Assembly (NCBI GenBank): GCA_017471505.1 | Contig: JAFUTC010000002.1 | Location: 30,951 to 94,950, forward strand | Direction: 5' to 3' | Source: Alloprevotella sp. | GTDB lineage: Bacteria; Bacteroidota; Bacteroidia; Bacteroidales; Bacteroidaceae | DNA: 64,000 nt | Shown: piece by piece, positions 9,831 through 17,654 of the stretch | Layout: the number at the start of each line of letters is the position of its first letter | How positions within the stretch are numbered: the stretch's first letter is position 1 | The notes under the pieces: generated by a model | What the model was told of the DNA's origin: nothing | Database searches by the model: none | Seen by the model: only the letters and a program-made list of their open reading frames with translations | Translations under genes and position numbers: made by a program

Positions 9831-11291
9831 TTAATATACCGACAGCCGGCTCAGCAAGGGGCATGCCCTACTGTCGCTGATGTGCACCCTTATGCCCTTG
9901 ACGCGGAAGCCTTCGCCGTAGCTGTGCTCCACACTGCCATTGAGCGGCACTATTCGCTTGTAGCCTATTGTCGTTGTTTCTATGTTCTGAGCCACAGGCG
10001 TCCAGTGAGTTCCGTCGGTGGTAATTTCAATTTCGAAGTTTCTGACGCGCTGGCCCTTACGAATGTATTCTTGCAACATAAGGTAGCGCACCGTTTGCGG
10101 GCGTTTCCACCGCAATGTGACAGTGGCATCGGTTTCCTCATCGTTGGTAGCCCAATAGGTGTCTTTGTTTCCGTCGGTCAGGTTCTTGGCACTGTAGCGT
10201 CCTCCAGTGCGAGTTGCCGACGCGCTTATCTTTGCCTTGGGAGCAAGGTCGTTTCCGAACCGCGTCTTTAGCTTTTCGCCGAGAGCCACCAATTGTATGG
10301 AATCGGAGGCCGGCAGTTTTCCCGTTCGGTCGGGTGGAAAGTTGAGAATGAAAGTGGCATTGCGCCCCACGGACTGGAGGTACATCTTAAAAAGCTCCTC
10401 CGAATCGCGGCAAACTTCGCCCGGATGCCAGAACCAACCTTTGTCGGTGGCTTTTGTATCGACTTCGCTGGGCATCCAAAGCCAGCCGTCTTCGTTTCCA
10501 CTGAGTCCTTCGCCCATCGACCAGGTGGTTTCGTTGGTATATCCGCTTTCCGTGCCACACCAACGGGCTTCTCCGCCCAAACCCCACATGATAAGTTGCG
10601 GACAAAGCACGTGGACGCTGTCGCGAATATTGGGCATGTCGTAGTAGATACTTGCATCGATCTTGACATTGCCACCTTTTGCACCATCGAACCACATTTC
10701 GAACTGATCGCTACCGAGCGAGGCGAGTTCAACTATTTGTTTGTGAAAGACTTCCTTGACATAGCGGTCGGTGCCATAATAGGGGCTGTTGGCATCCCAC
10801 GGCGACACGTAGAAGCCATATTTCATGCCCAGCTTGCGAGCCGCTTTCTGAAAATCGCGGGGAATGTTTGTCTGGCGCCCGTAGTCGTTGCCGGCATTAA
10901 CCACGCTGTGCGAGGTGGTTGCCGTGGGCCATGTGCAAAAACCATCGTGGTGTTTGACGGTTACAATGCCGCCCCTCATTCCTCCTGCCTTCACCAGACG
11001 CAACCATTGCTCCGGATCGGGTGCGGCAGTGGGTTGGAAGAGTTTTTCATCTTCCTGTCCGTTTCCCCATTCGACATCGGTAAAGGTGTTCATTCCGAAA
11101 TGGAAAAACGCATAGAATTCGGTTTCCTGCCAACGGATCTGATTCTCGGTAGGTACGGGAAAAACTGGTCGGGGCTCGTTGTACGGATTGGCAAGTTCCT
11201 GCTTTTGAAGCGAAAACGGCTGGGCGCCAAGCATTCCACTATAGCCCACGAATAGACAAAGTAATAAGGCCTTCAATCCTGTGCGGTGCAT
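9831..11291 (-). CDS. Alpha-L-fucosidase (GH29) with discoidin-like C-terminus
   Basis: The 486-residue secreted enzyme starts with a signal peptide ending at GAQP. The GH29 barrel shows FYAFFHFGMNTFTD, TVKHHDGFCTWPT, KYGFYVSPWD and FEMWFDGAKGG, whose Asp is the expected nucleophile. The C-terminal region from about residue 350 (SASATRTGGRYSAKNLTDG, TYWAT) is an F5/8-type (CBM32-like) sugar-binding domain. The enzyme removes terminal alpha-L-fucose from glycoconjugates by a retaining mechanism; this architecture matches the GH29-B group, which tends to prefer alpha-1,3/4 linkages. It heads the minus-strand run that ends with the nucleotidase. Confidence 0.93.
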   Translation of the reverse strand: MHRTGLKALLLCLFVGYSGMLGAQPFSLQKQELANPYNEPRPVFPVPTENQIRWQETEFYAFFHFGMNTFTDVEWGNGQEDEKLFQPTAAPDPEQWLRLVKAGGMRGGIVTVKHHDGFCTWPTATTSHSVVNAGNDYGRQTNIPRDFQKAARKLGMKYGFYVSPWDANSPYYGTDRYVKEVFHKQIVELASLGSDQFEMWFDGAKGGNVKIDASIYYDMPNIRDSVHVLCPQLIMWGLGGEARWCGTESGYTNETTWSMGEGLSGNEDGWLWMPSEVDTKATDKGWFWHPGEVCRDSEELFKMYLQSVGRNATFILNFPPDRTGKLPASDSIQLVALGEKLKTRFGNDLAPKAKISASATRTGGRYSAKNLTDGNKDTYWATNDEETDATVTLRWKRPQTVRYLMLQEYIRKGQRVRNFEIEITTDGTHWTPVAQNIETTTIGYKRIVPLNGSVEHSYGEGFRVKGIRVHISDSRACPLLSRLSVY

Positions 11292-11383
11292 ACGATTAGG
11301 ATTTGACTAACAATTAGAAACCCAAAGTTCCGAAAAATTCCCTTATGAGCCAAGCACCGATGCCAATATTTCACAAAAAAAGA

Positions 11384-13294
11384 CTATGCTTTTTCATCGT
11401 CGGACGACAGGCTTTCCAATACGCACGACTCGTATAGCCGTCGATAGAACGCATGGCGGCAAAGGGTTTCTGCGGCGCCCAAAATAATCACCTTATAGCG
11501 GGCTCGGGTAATGGCCACATTCATGCGCCGAAGGTCGCGCAAAAATCCGATTTCACCCTGCTCGTTCGACCTTACCAAGGATATCAGGATGACATCGCGC
11601 TCCTGCCCCTGAAAAGAATCGACCGTGTTGATGGTAATTTGTTTGCGCAGCGGTTTCAGATAGTCGGACCGGCGGACAAGTTGGCGCATATACTGGATTT
11701 GTGCCCTATAGGGCGAGATGATGCCTATGTCCACATTCTCTTCAATAAGACGGTGGCGCGACAGGCGGTTTGCAAAGTCGTGGAGCGCACGGATGGCCGC
11801 CTTTGCCTCGGGCTTGTTGATGCGTCCGAAGTTGTGGCCCACGAATTCCTCCGTCACTTGCTGCACGACACTACCGTCGTCGGTCGGCAGGCTGCTGGTG
11901 TCTATCCATACCAGCGGATTTTCGATGTCGGCAAGTATGCTGCGCTCCCTGACCATAGGAGCGGCCTTCAGTTCGCCATGGTAGAACCATTCGGAACTAA
12001 ACCTCATCAGTTCTTCGCTCATGCGATATTGCACGTTGAGCATCGAAACGGCCGAAGGATGCTTTTCAACCAGTTGTTCCATAAGCGTCTGCCCCAGATT
12101 GCCTTTGAGGGCGGCAGGGCTCTTTATGGTGGGCGGCAGTTGGCAGTGGTCGCCCGCCAAAATCACACGGTCGCATTTCTGCATGGCTATCCAACAGGCT
12201 ACTTCCATGGCTTGTGCAGCCTCGTCGACAAAGAGTGTGTGAAAATGGGTGGCTTGCAACAACGGCGAGGCACTTCCTGCCAGCGTGCAGGCTATGACTC
12301 GGCTAGTGTCGAACAGTTCGGTGCGGATTTTCCATTCGAGTTCGTCGGCCTTTTCCCTGAGGCGTGCCACTTTCTGATGGAACGATTCGCCACGGCGACT
12401 ATGGGACTGGTCGTAAAGTTGCCGAATGGTGCGACGAATTGCCCACAGTGTGGAATAAGAAGGGTGGTTTTCGAAGCGCCGCTCATAGGTGAACGACAGC
12501 ATCTTATCGGTTACGCGCGTCGGATTGCCTAACCGAAGCACCGAAAGTCCGCGGTCGCTGAGTTGCTCGCTAATCCAGTCGACAGCCATATTGCTCTGGG
12601 CACACACCAACACCTGCGTCTCGCGGCGAAGTACCTCCGAGACGGCCTCGACCAAGGTGGTGGTCTTTCCGGTACCCGGAGGCCCGTGCACCACCATCAC
12701 GTCATGTGCCACCAGTATGCGGCGGACGGCTTCCTGCTGGCTTTCGTTGAGCCAGGGCCATCGGAGCGTCGACGGCAAGGCACCAAAGGCGGGTTTCTCA
12801 CTTCCATGTACTAGATTGCGTAGGTGGGCCAGGCTGCCGTCCTTGGCTGCCATCGTGCGCTGTAATGCCGTTGTCATGAGTTGATAGGACGTCTCGTCGA
12901 AACCCAACTGCACGCCCCACCGCTCATAAGCCACCAAACGGCTCAGTGCACTTTCGTCGGGCAGCACCACTACCATGCGCTCCGATTCGGCATAGCTGAC
13001 GACGCCTGTGAACGAGGCATAGGAAAGTTGCTCGACGGCATCGGCCTGAAAGAACTGCACCGTGCGCCCATACTCGAAGTTGTGTTCCACGTCTTCGCTA
13101 TGGTCGCGGTAGATTTCTACCACCAGGCGATTCATGGCATTATAGTAGGAGCGCCCAAGTCGGGCCGGGAACCAACAGTCGCCGCGCTTTACCTTTCGGC
13201 GAATGCCATACGTCTCCGTTTCGCGGCGAAATTCGTCGCGTTCGTAGTCGCGTTCGGCACGGAGCAGGTCGAGTTGCTGCAACAAAGTAGGCAT
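11384..13294 (-). CDS. SF1B DNA/RNA helicase (IGHMBP2-like)
   Basis: The 636-residue protein carries the motifs of superfamily 1B Upf1-like helicases in order: Walker [11 protein letters not shown] (about residue 205), motif Ia VCAQSNMAVD, Walker B LFVDEAAQA (DEAA), motif III LAGDHCQLPPT, motif IV NVQYRM, motif V VDSFQGQERDVI and motif VI MNVAITRARYK. The N-terminal 190 residues resemble the beta-barrel 1B region of the IGHMBP2 group. Helicases of this kind unwind DNA or RNA 5' to 3'; the cellular role of the Bacteroidota members is not established. It is separated by 92 bp from the fucosidase gene downstream and is probably transcribed separately. Confidence 0.9.
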   Translation of the reverse strand: MPTLLQQLDLLRAERDYERDEFRRETETYGIRRKVKRGDCWFPARLGRSYYNAMNRLVVEIYRDHSEDVEHNFEYGRTVQFFQADAVEQLSYASFTGVVSYAESERMVVVLPDESALSRLVAYERWGVQLGFDETSYQLMTTALQRTMAAKDGSLAHLRNLVHGSEKPAFGALPSTLRWPWLNESQQEAVRRILVAHDVMVVHGPPGTGKTTTLVEAVSEVLRRETQVLVCAQSNMAVDWISEQLSDRGLSVLRLGNPTRVTDKMLSFTYERRFENHPSYSTLWAIRRTIRQLYDQSHSRRGESFHQKVARLREKADELEWKIRTELFDTSRVIACTLAGSASPLLQATHFHTLFVDEAAQAMEVACWIAMQKCDRVILAGDHCQLPPTIKSPAALKGNLGQTLMEQLVEKHPSAVSMLNVQYRMSEELMRFSSEWFYHGELKAAPMVRERSILADIENPLVWIDTSSLPTDDGSVVQQVTEEFVGHNFGRINKPEAKAAIRALHDFANRLSRHRLIEENVDIGIISPYRAQIQYMRQLVRRSDYLKPLRKQITINTVDSFQGQERDVILISLVRSNEQGEIGFLRDLRRMNVAITRARYKVIILGAAETLCRHAFYRRLYESCVLESLSSDDEKA

Positions 13295-13407
13295 CGGACA
13301 GACTGAATGGTGAATGGTTTCAGAAAATACGAGGCAAAGATACAGCGAATTAAGATTTGATTAGATTTTTTACCATTTAATAGGGCGCATCCTAATGCGT
13401 TTCTGCT

Positions 13408-13415
13408 TATTTTCG
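13408..13415 (+). promoter_or_regulatory. Possible -7 element TATTTTCG
   Basis: TATTTTCG lies only 8 bp before the ATG at 13423. If it is the promoter, the leader to that ATG would be almost absent, which favours the second ATG at 13438 as the real start. Confidence 0.35.
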
Positions 13416-13422
13416 CACCAAA

Positions 13423-14121
13423 ATGAACGAAATCCTTATGCGACTGACACGCCACATAGCAGTCCTCCTCGCAGTCATGATGGTACCGACGTGCCTGATG
13501 GGCCAAGAGATGGTTGACACGATTGCAGCCTCGGCGCCTGCCGAGGTGAAGGCCGACACGCTTATGATGGCGCCCGAGGCCATCGGCATGCGCGTGGCTT
13601 CGCCCATGCCTTATGCTCCCGTCATAGGTTCCTATCTGTCGCCCTATATGTGGCAGTTGCACGAAGGCTTCAACGCGCAGTTCGGCCTTACGCTGGCAGC
13701 GGCTTTCGGTAAGCACGCGCCCCACGGCGTAGGCTTCGGCCAGTCGGTGGCTCTTGCCTACGTGCATCCGCTTACGAAAAAATTCTACTTTGCCGTCGGA
13801 CTGACTGCCAGCCACATGGCTTGGGACCACAACCAGTTCAACGAGGTGGGCATCGGGGCACTGCTGGGCTATCGCGTAAGCGAACGCCTCGACCTCTATG
13901 CCTATGCCGAGAAGAATCTGCTTACCAACCGCTCCGACCACTATTACGGCTATCCGTGGATGCGTCCTCCCAAGCACCGCATCGGTGTAGGCATGGAATA
14001 CAAAGTGAGTCCGGTATTTTCGGTAGGGCTAAACGTGGAACACGGCTCATACGACGGATTCAACCCCTACTACGCGCCGACAACCAGCCTGATAAGGCCC
14101 TACCAAGGTCTGGACTGGTAA
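13423..14121 (+). CDS. Predicted outer-membrane beta-barrel protein
   Basis: The 232-residue product (227 if the ATG at 13438 is used) has a signal peptide ending at LMGQE. The mature part is a series of amphipathic strands rich in aromatic and Gly residues (GFNAQFGLTLAAAFG, KKFYFAVGLTASHMAW, LDLYAYAEKNL, HRIGVGMEYKVS, FSVGLNVEHG), the pattern of a small outer-membrane barrel. It belongs to no family I can name. It is flanked by the divergent helicase gene and by rubrerythrin, which has its own promoter, so it is probably monocistronic. Confidence 0.65.
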   Translation: MNEILMRLTRHIAVLLAVMMVPTCLMGQEMVDTIAASAPAEVKADTLMMAPEAIGMRVASPMPYAPVIGSYLSPYMWQLHEGFNAQFGLTLAAAFGKHAPHGVGFGQSVALAYVHPLTKKFYFAVGLTASHMAWDHNQFNEVGIGALLGYRVSERLDLYAYAEKNLLTNRSDHYYGYPWMRPPKHRIGVGMEYKVSPVFSVGLNVEHGSYDGFNPYYAPTTSLIRPYQGLDW

Positions 14122-14155
14122 GCCGGACCCTACATGCAATTTATCGGCATCATCC

Positions 14156-14185
14156 TTGCTCAGACAAGAATGTTTCGTATTTTTG
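14156..14185 (+). promoter_or_regulatory. Consensus promoter of rubrerythrin gene
   Basis: TTG (14156-14158), 19 bp, then TATTTTTG (14178-14185) matches the Bacteroidota sigma-ABfr promoter. The start codon is 50 bp downstream of the -7 element. Confidence 0.75.
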
Positions 14186-14235
14186 TACCACTGATTATAA
14201 AATCTTTTTACATAACAATTTAACTACTCAATTCT

Positions 14236-14784
14236 ATGAAGAAAAAATTTGTCTGCACCGTATGTGGCTATGTTCACGAAGGTGATTCCGCTCCGGCCGA
14301 GTGCCCTGTTTGCCATGTTAAGGCTGACAAGTTCAAGGAAGTCGTAGAGGACGAACTCCCTTGGGCATCTGAGCACGTGATTGGCGTAGGCGCCGACGTG
14401 GACGCAGAGATTAAGGAAGGATTGCAAGCCCACTGGCTGGGCGAATGCTCCGAGGTGGGAATGTATCTGGCTATGAGCCGCCAGGCCGACCGCGAGGGAT
14501 ATCCCGAAATTGCCGAGGCATTCAAGCGCTACGCCTTCGAAGAGGCTGAGCATGCCGCCAAATTCTGCGAACTGCTTGGCGAAAACGTCTGGGACACTAA
14601 GACCAACGTCTACAAGCGTATGATTGCCGAGAGTGGCGCCTGCGAAGACAAGACCCGCATAGCCAAGAAAGCCAAGGCCCTTGGTCTGGACGCCATTCAC
14701 GATACCGTGCACGAAATGGCCCGCGACGAAGCACGCCACGGACAAGGTTTCCAGGGTCTCTGGAAGCGCTATTTCGACAAATAG
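14236..14784 (+). CDS. Rubrerythrin (rubredoxin domain N-terminal)
   Basis: The 182-residue protein is a peroxide-reducing non-haem di-iron enzyme that protects anaerobes. The rubredoxin-type iron site is at the N-terminus ([10 protein letters not shown] and [11 protein letters not shown]), followed by a four-helix ferritin-like domain with the di-iron ligands ([29 protein letters not shown]). This domain order is that of the reverse rubrerythrins, inverted relative to the classical Desulfovibrio protein. It has its own consensus promoter and a strong terminator, so it is transcribed alone; peroxide control is likely in this family but no operator was identified. Confidence 0.93.
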   Translation: MKKKFVCTVCGYVHEGDSAPAECPVCHVKADKFKEVVEDELPWASEHVIGVGADVDAEIKEGLQAHWLGECSEVGMYLAMSRQADREGYPEIAEAFKRYAFEEAEHAAKFCELLGENVWDTKTNVYKRMIAESGACEDKTRIAKKAKALGLDAIHDTVHEMARDEARHGQGFQGLWKRYFDK

Positions 14785-14806
14785 TCCGTCCGGCAGTTAC
14801 CACACA

Positions 14807-14842
14807 CAAAGCCGTTGCCCCGTGGCAACGGCTTTTCTTTTT
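14807..14842 (+). terminator. Rho-independent terminator after rubrerythrin
   Basis: AAAGCCGTTGCC pairs with GGCAACGGCTTT around a CCGT loop, followed by TTCTTTTT. Confidence 0.9.
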
Positions 14843-14863
14843 GCACCGTACGGAAACCGGAAA

Positions 14864-14968
14864 ATCGCATTATGAAATCGCAAAATTCCATTATACAATC
14901 TGAAAATTGCATTATGGAATTGGCAAATTGCATAATTGGATTTTTCTGCGCCATTATGCAATCCGTGC
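14864..14968 (+). repeat. 21-bp phased palindrome array A (5 units)
   Basis: Five units start at 14864, 14885, 14906, 14927 and 14948, exactly 21 bp apart. The 15-bp cores are ATCGCATTATGAAAT, ATTCCATTATACAAT, ATTGCATTATGGAAT, ATTGCATAATTGGAT and GCGCCATTATGCAAT. The spacer before the last unit is T-rich and the last unit starts GCG, a polarity shared with the arrays at 25809, 40858 and 52414. The array lies between the rubrerythrin terminator and the purA promoter. Confidence 0.9.
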
Positions 14969-15027
14969 ATCGAATGCCGTTGCTGAAAAATATTCTTACA
15001 GAATGGTGCCGAACAAGGATGTTTTCG

Positions 15028-15035
15028 TATCTTTG
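15028..15035 (+). promoter_or_regulatory. -7 element of purA promoter
   Basis: TATCTTTG matches TAnnTTTG, 33 bp before the purA ATG and 59 bp after array A. No clear TTG is present at the expected -33 position. Confidence 0.6.
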
Positions 15036-15068
15036 TAAAGTTAAGCGAACCAAAAAGACAACACTGAC

Positions 15069-16337
15069 ATGACAAAAGGAAAGGTCGACGCGCTGCTGGG
15101 CATAGTTTTCGGCGACGAAGGTAAGGGTAAAGTGGTTGATTTCTTTACGCCACGCTACGATGCGGTAGCCCGCTATGCCGGAGGTCCCAATGCCGGGCAC
15201 ACCATCTTGTTCGAAGGTAAGAAATTCGTACTGCGCTCCATTCCCTCGGGCATCTTCTGCGAAAACACGCAGAACTTCATCGGCAACGGGTGCGTGATAG
15301 CCCCGGACCTGTTTATGAAAGAAGCGCGCGAACTTGAGGCAGCAGGCTACGACCCCGCCAAGCGCATCCACATCAGTATGCGCGCTCACCTCATCCTGCC
15401 CACGCACCGCGTGCTGGACCTTGCCTACGAAGCCGCAAAAGGCAAAAACAAGGTTGGCACCACGGGAAAAGGCATCGGCCCTACCTATTCGGACAAAGCG
15501 GCCCGCATCGGCTTGCGCGTGGGAGACATCCTGGAAAACTTCACCGAGAAATATGCCGCGCTGAAAGCCCGCCACGAGCAGATATTGCGCGACCTGAACT
15601 ACACGAACTATGACCTGGCAGAAACGGAGCGTGAATGGTTCGAAGGCGTCGAATATATGAAACGATGCCACCTGTGCAACACCGAAACGGAACTGAACCG
15701 CCTGCTGGCAGAAGGCAAGAACATACTGGCAGAAGGCGCACAGGGCTCGTTGCTCGATATCGACCACGGCACTTACCCGTTCGTATCGTCGTCGTCGACC
15801 ACGATAGGCGGCGTCTGCACTGGCCTGGGCGTGGCGCCGAGGGACATCGGCCGCGTCTTCGGCATCTTCAAGGCCTATTCCACACGCGTAGGCGCCGGTC
15901 CGTTCCCCGTAGAACTGTTTGACACGGTGGGCGACGAAATCCGCCGTATCGGCCACGAATACGGAGCCGTGACGGGACGCAACAGAAGGTGCGGATGGCT
16001 CGACCTGGTAGCCTTGAACTACGCCATCACCATCAACGGCGTGAGCGACCTTGTGCTGATGAAGAACGACGTACTCGACACGTTCGACACCATAAAGGTA
16101 TGCACGGCCTACACGAAAGACGGCGTCACCACCACCGACATGCCCTACGACACCGCAGGCTGGCAGCCCATCTACGAAGAACTGCCGGGCTGGAAGACTC
16201 CGCTCACCGACATCAGGCAAGAGGAATACTTCCCCGAACGCTTCAAAAACTACATCAACTACATCGAAACCCACACGAACACGCCCATACACATTGTCAG
16301 TGTGGGGCCCGACCGCGAAGCAACCATTCTTCGCTGA
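15069..16337 (+). CDS. purA: Adenylosuccinate synthetase
   Basis: PurA joins IMP and aspartate with GTP to make adenylosuccinate, the first step from IMP to AMP. The 422-residue protein is slightly shorter than the E. coli enzyme (432). Visible are the P-loop GDEGKGK, NAGHTI with the IMP-contacting residues, TGKGIGPTYSDKAARIGLR, EGAQGSLLDIDHGTYPFVSSS, and GAVTGRNRRCGWLDLVALNYA near the C-terminus with the GTP-binding region. It has its own promoter and is separated from corA by a 219-bp leader region. Confidence 0.97.
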   Translation: MTKGKVDALLGIVFGDEGKGKVVDFFTPRYDAVARYAGGPNAGHTILFEGKKFVLRSIPSGIFCENTQNFIGNGCVIAPDLFMKEARELEAAGYDPAKRIHISMRAHLILPTHRVLDLAYEAAKGKNKVGTTGKGIGPTYSDKAARIGLRVGDILENFTEKYAALKARHEQILRDLNYTNYDLAETEREWFEGVEYMKRCHLCNTETELNRLLAEGKNILAEGAQGSLLDIDHGTYPFVSSSSTTIGGVCTGLGVAPRDIGRVFGIFKAYSTRVGAGPFPVELFDTVGDEIRRIGHEYGAVTGRNRRCGWLDLVALNYAITINGVSDLVLMKNDVLDTFDTIKVCTAYTKDGVTTTDMPYDTAGWQPIYEELPGWKTPLTDIRQEEYFPERFKNYINYIETHTNTPIHIVSVGPDREATILR

Positions 16338-16360
16338 AATTGCATAAATCACTCAATTCG

Positions 16361-16392
16361 TTTGGATGTTTCAACAAAAAACACCACTTTTG
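16361..16392 (+). promoter_or_regulatory. Probable promoter of corA with long leader
   Basis: TTTG (16361-16364), 20 bp, then CACTTTTG (16385-16392) is one base from the Bacteroidota consensus. It would produce a transcript with a leader of roughly 155-160 nt before corA. Confidence 0.55.
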
Positions 16393-16421
16393 CGCTCACA
16401 AATCAAACTATAGCCAAACGT

Positions 16422-16531
16422 CCGTGCCCGCCTTGACGGCACACGGCCATAGGCAAACCGAACAAATGGACGACTATTACGCGGAAAACCAAAACTGATT
16501 CGACCGGAAACTACGCATAGCTTTCCGATCG
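16422..16531 (+). promoter_or_regulatory. Structured corA 5' leader with two hairpins
   Basis: Hairpin 1 (16422-16446) pairs CCGTGCC with GGCACACGG, with one bulge. Hairpin 2 (16501-16531) pairs CGACCGGAAA with TTTCCGATCG, with one mismatch. Neither is followed by a T-run. They lie inside the predicted leader of a magnesium transporter gene and may be regulatory; they do not look like a known riboswitch class to me. Confidence 0.35.
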
Positions 16532-16556
16532 GACTATCTTATTTTAGCAGAAAGTT

Positions 16557-17483
16557 ATGCGAACCTACTGGAACATCAGCCAAACGCTGCGTATGCTTGA
16601 TGAATGGCAGCCCAACTGCTGGACTCAAGTCACCTGCCCTACTACCGACGACGAAGAGTTCCTCTTCAACAAGTTGGAAATCCCTACCTACTTTCTCGAC
16701 GACATACGAGACAAGGACGAACGCTCACGCTATGAATACGACGAAGGGTGGACGCTCATCATCTTGCGTATCCCATACGTGAAAGAAGTACGCAGCCGCA
16801 CTCCGCACACTACCATCCCTCTCGGCATCATACTGAACAAGGGCATATGCGTTACGGTGTGCAACTACGAGACGAACATGATGATTGACTTCGTATCGTA
16901 TCAGCAGAAACGCAATAGCGGATTCACCGACTCGGTGGACCTGGTGTTCCGCTTATTCCTGTCAAGCGCCGTATGGTACCTGAAACGACTCAAGCAGATA
17001 AACGTGCTCATCGAAGAGGCAAAGCGCAACCTGGACCACAGTATCGACAACGAGGACCTCATAAACCTGAGCCGTCTCCAAGATAGCCTGACTTACTTTA
17101 CCACCTCCATTCGCGGCAACGAAACCTTGCTAGCGAAACTGAAGTTTAAGCTGCCTGTCGACGAGCTTGATGCCGACCTGATTGAGGACGTGAACATTGA
17201 GATGAACCAGGCCCGGGAAACGACTAACATATACGCAAACATCCTTGACTCCACGATGGAGACCTACGCCAGTATCATCAACAACAATATGGCCGGCGTG
17301 ATGAAACAACTCACAAGCGTGAGCATCATCCTCATGTTCCCGACGCTCATCGCCAGTATTTTCGGCATGAACCTCTTTAGCGGAATGGAGACCGCCGTAT
17401 GGGGATTCCCCACCGTCATAGTCGGCTCGCTCCTCGTGACAGGTGTATTCTATTGGTGGTTCCGTCGGAAAACCTGGCTGTAG
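16557..17483 (+). CDS. corA: CorA-type magnesium/cobalt transporter
   Basis: The 308-residue inner-membrane protein has the CorA layout: a large cytoplasmic alpha/beta domain (about residues 1-240), a long helix leading to the membrane, and two C-terminal transmembrane segments. The first ends in the signature GMN (IFGMNLFSG), the second is VGSLLVTGVFYWWF, followed by a short basic tail. CorA works as a pentamer and mediates passive uptake of Mg2+ (also Co2+ and Ni2+). The gene is preceded by a long structured leader and appears to be transcribed alone. Confidence 0.92.
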   Translation: MRTYWNISQTLRMLDEWQPNCWTQVTCPTTDDEEFLFNKLEIPTYFLDDIRDKDERSRYEYDEGWTLIILRIPYVKEVRSRTPHTTIPLGIILNKGICVTVCNYETNMMIDFVSYQQKRNSGFTDSVDLVFRLFLSSAVWYLKRLKQINVLIEEAKRNLDHSIDNEDLINLSRLQDSLTYFTTSIRGNETLLAKLKFKLPVDELDADLIEDVNIEMNQARETTNIYANILDSTMETYASIINNNMAGVMKQLTSVSIILMFPTLIASIFGMNLFSGMETAVWGFPTVIVGSLLVTGVFYWWFRRKTWL

Positions 17484-17654
17484 CATTCTGAGACACAAAA
17501 AGTCTGCAAAAAAGACCGCGAGAATTTTCCTATCCCGCCAAAAATCCTTTTATTTGCATTGAATAAGTAACCAGCAACTATCTGCCGTAAGCCTATCGGC
17601 ACGACAGACGGTTGCCTATGCACATTTTATTACCCTCTCACTGCTTTCAAAACT

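Noticed and set aside
14815-15072. Open frame with heptad peptides such as NCIMELANCI over array A (similar ones over other arrays)
   Set aside because: Twenty-one bp equals seven codons, so frames stay open by arithmetic. Equivalent frames run through a tRNA or terminator, contain stops in other arrays, and the plus and minus strands look equally peptide-like.
14769-16352. 527-codon minus-strand frame opposite purA
   Set aside because: It covers purA antisense, a terminator and array A. No recognisable protein.
16340-16360. ATTGCATAAAT after purA as an array unit
   Set aside because: Only the left half matches.
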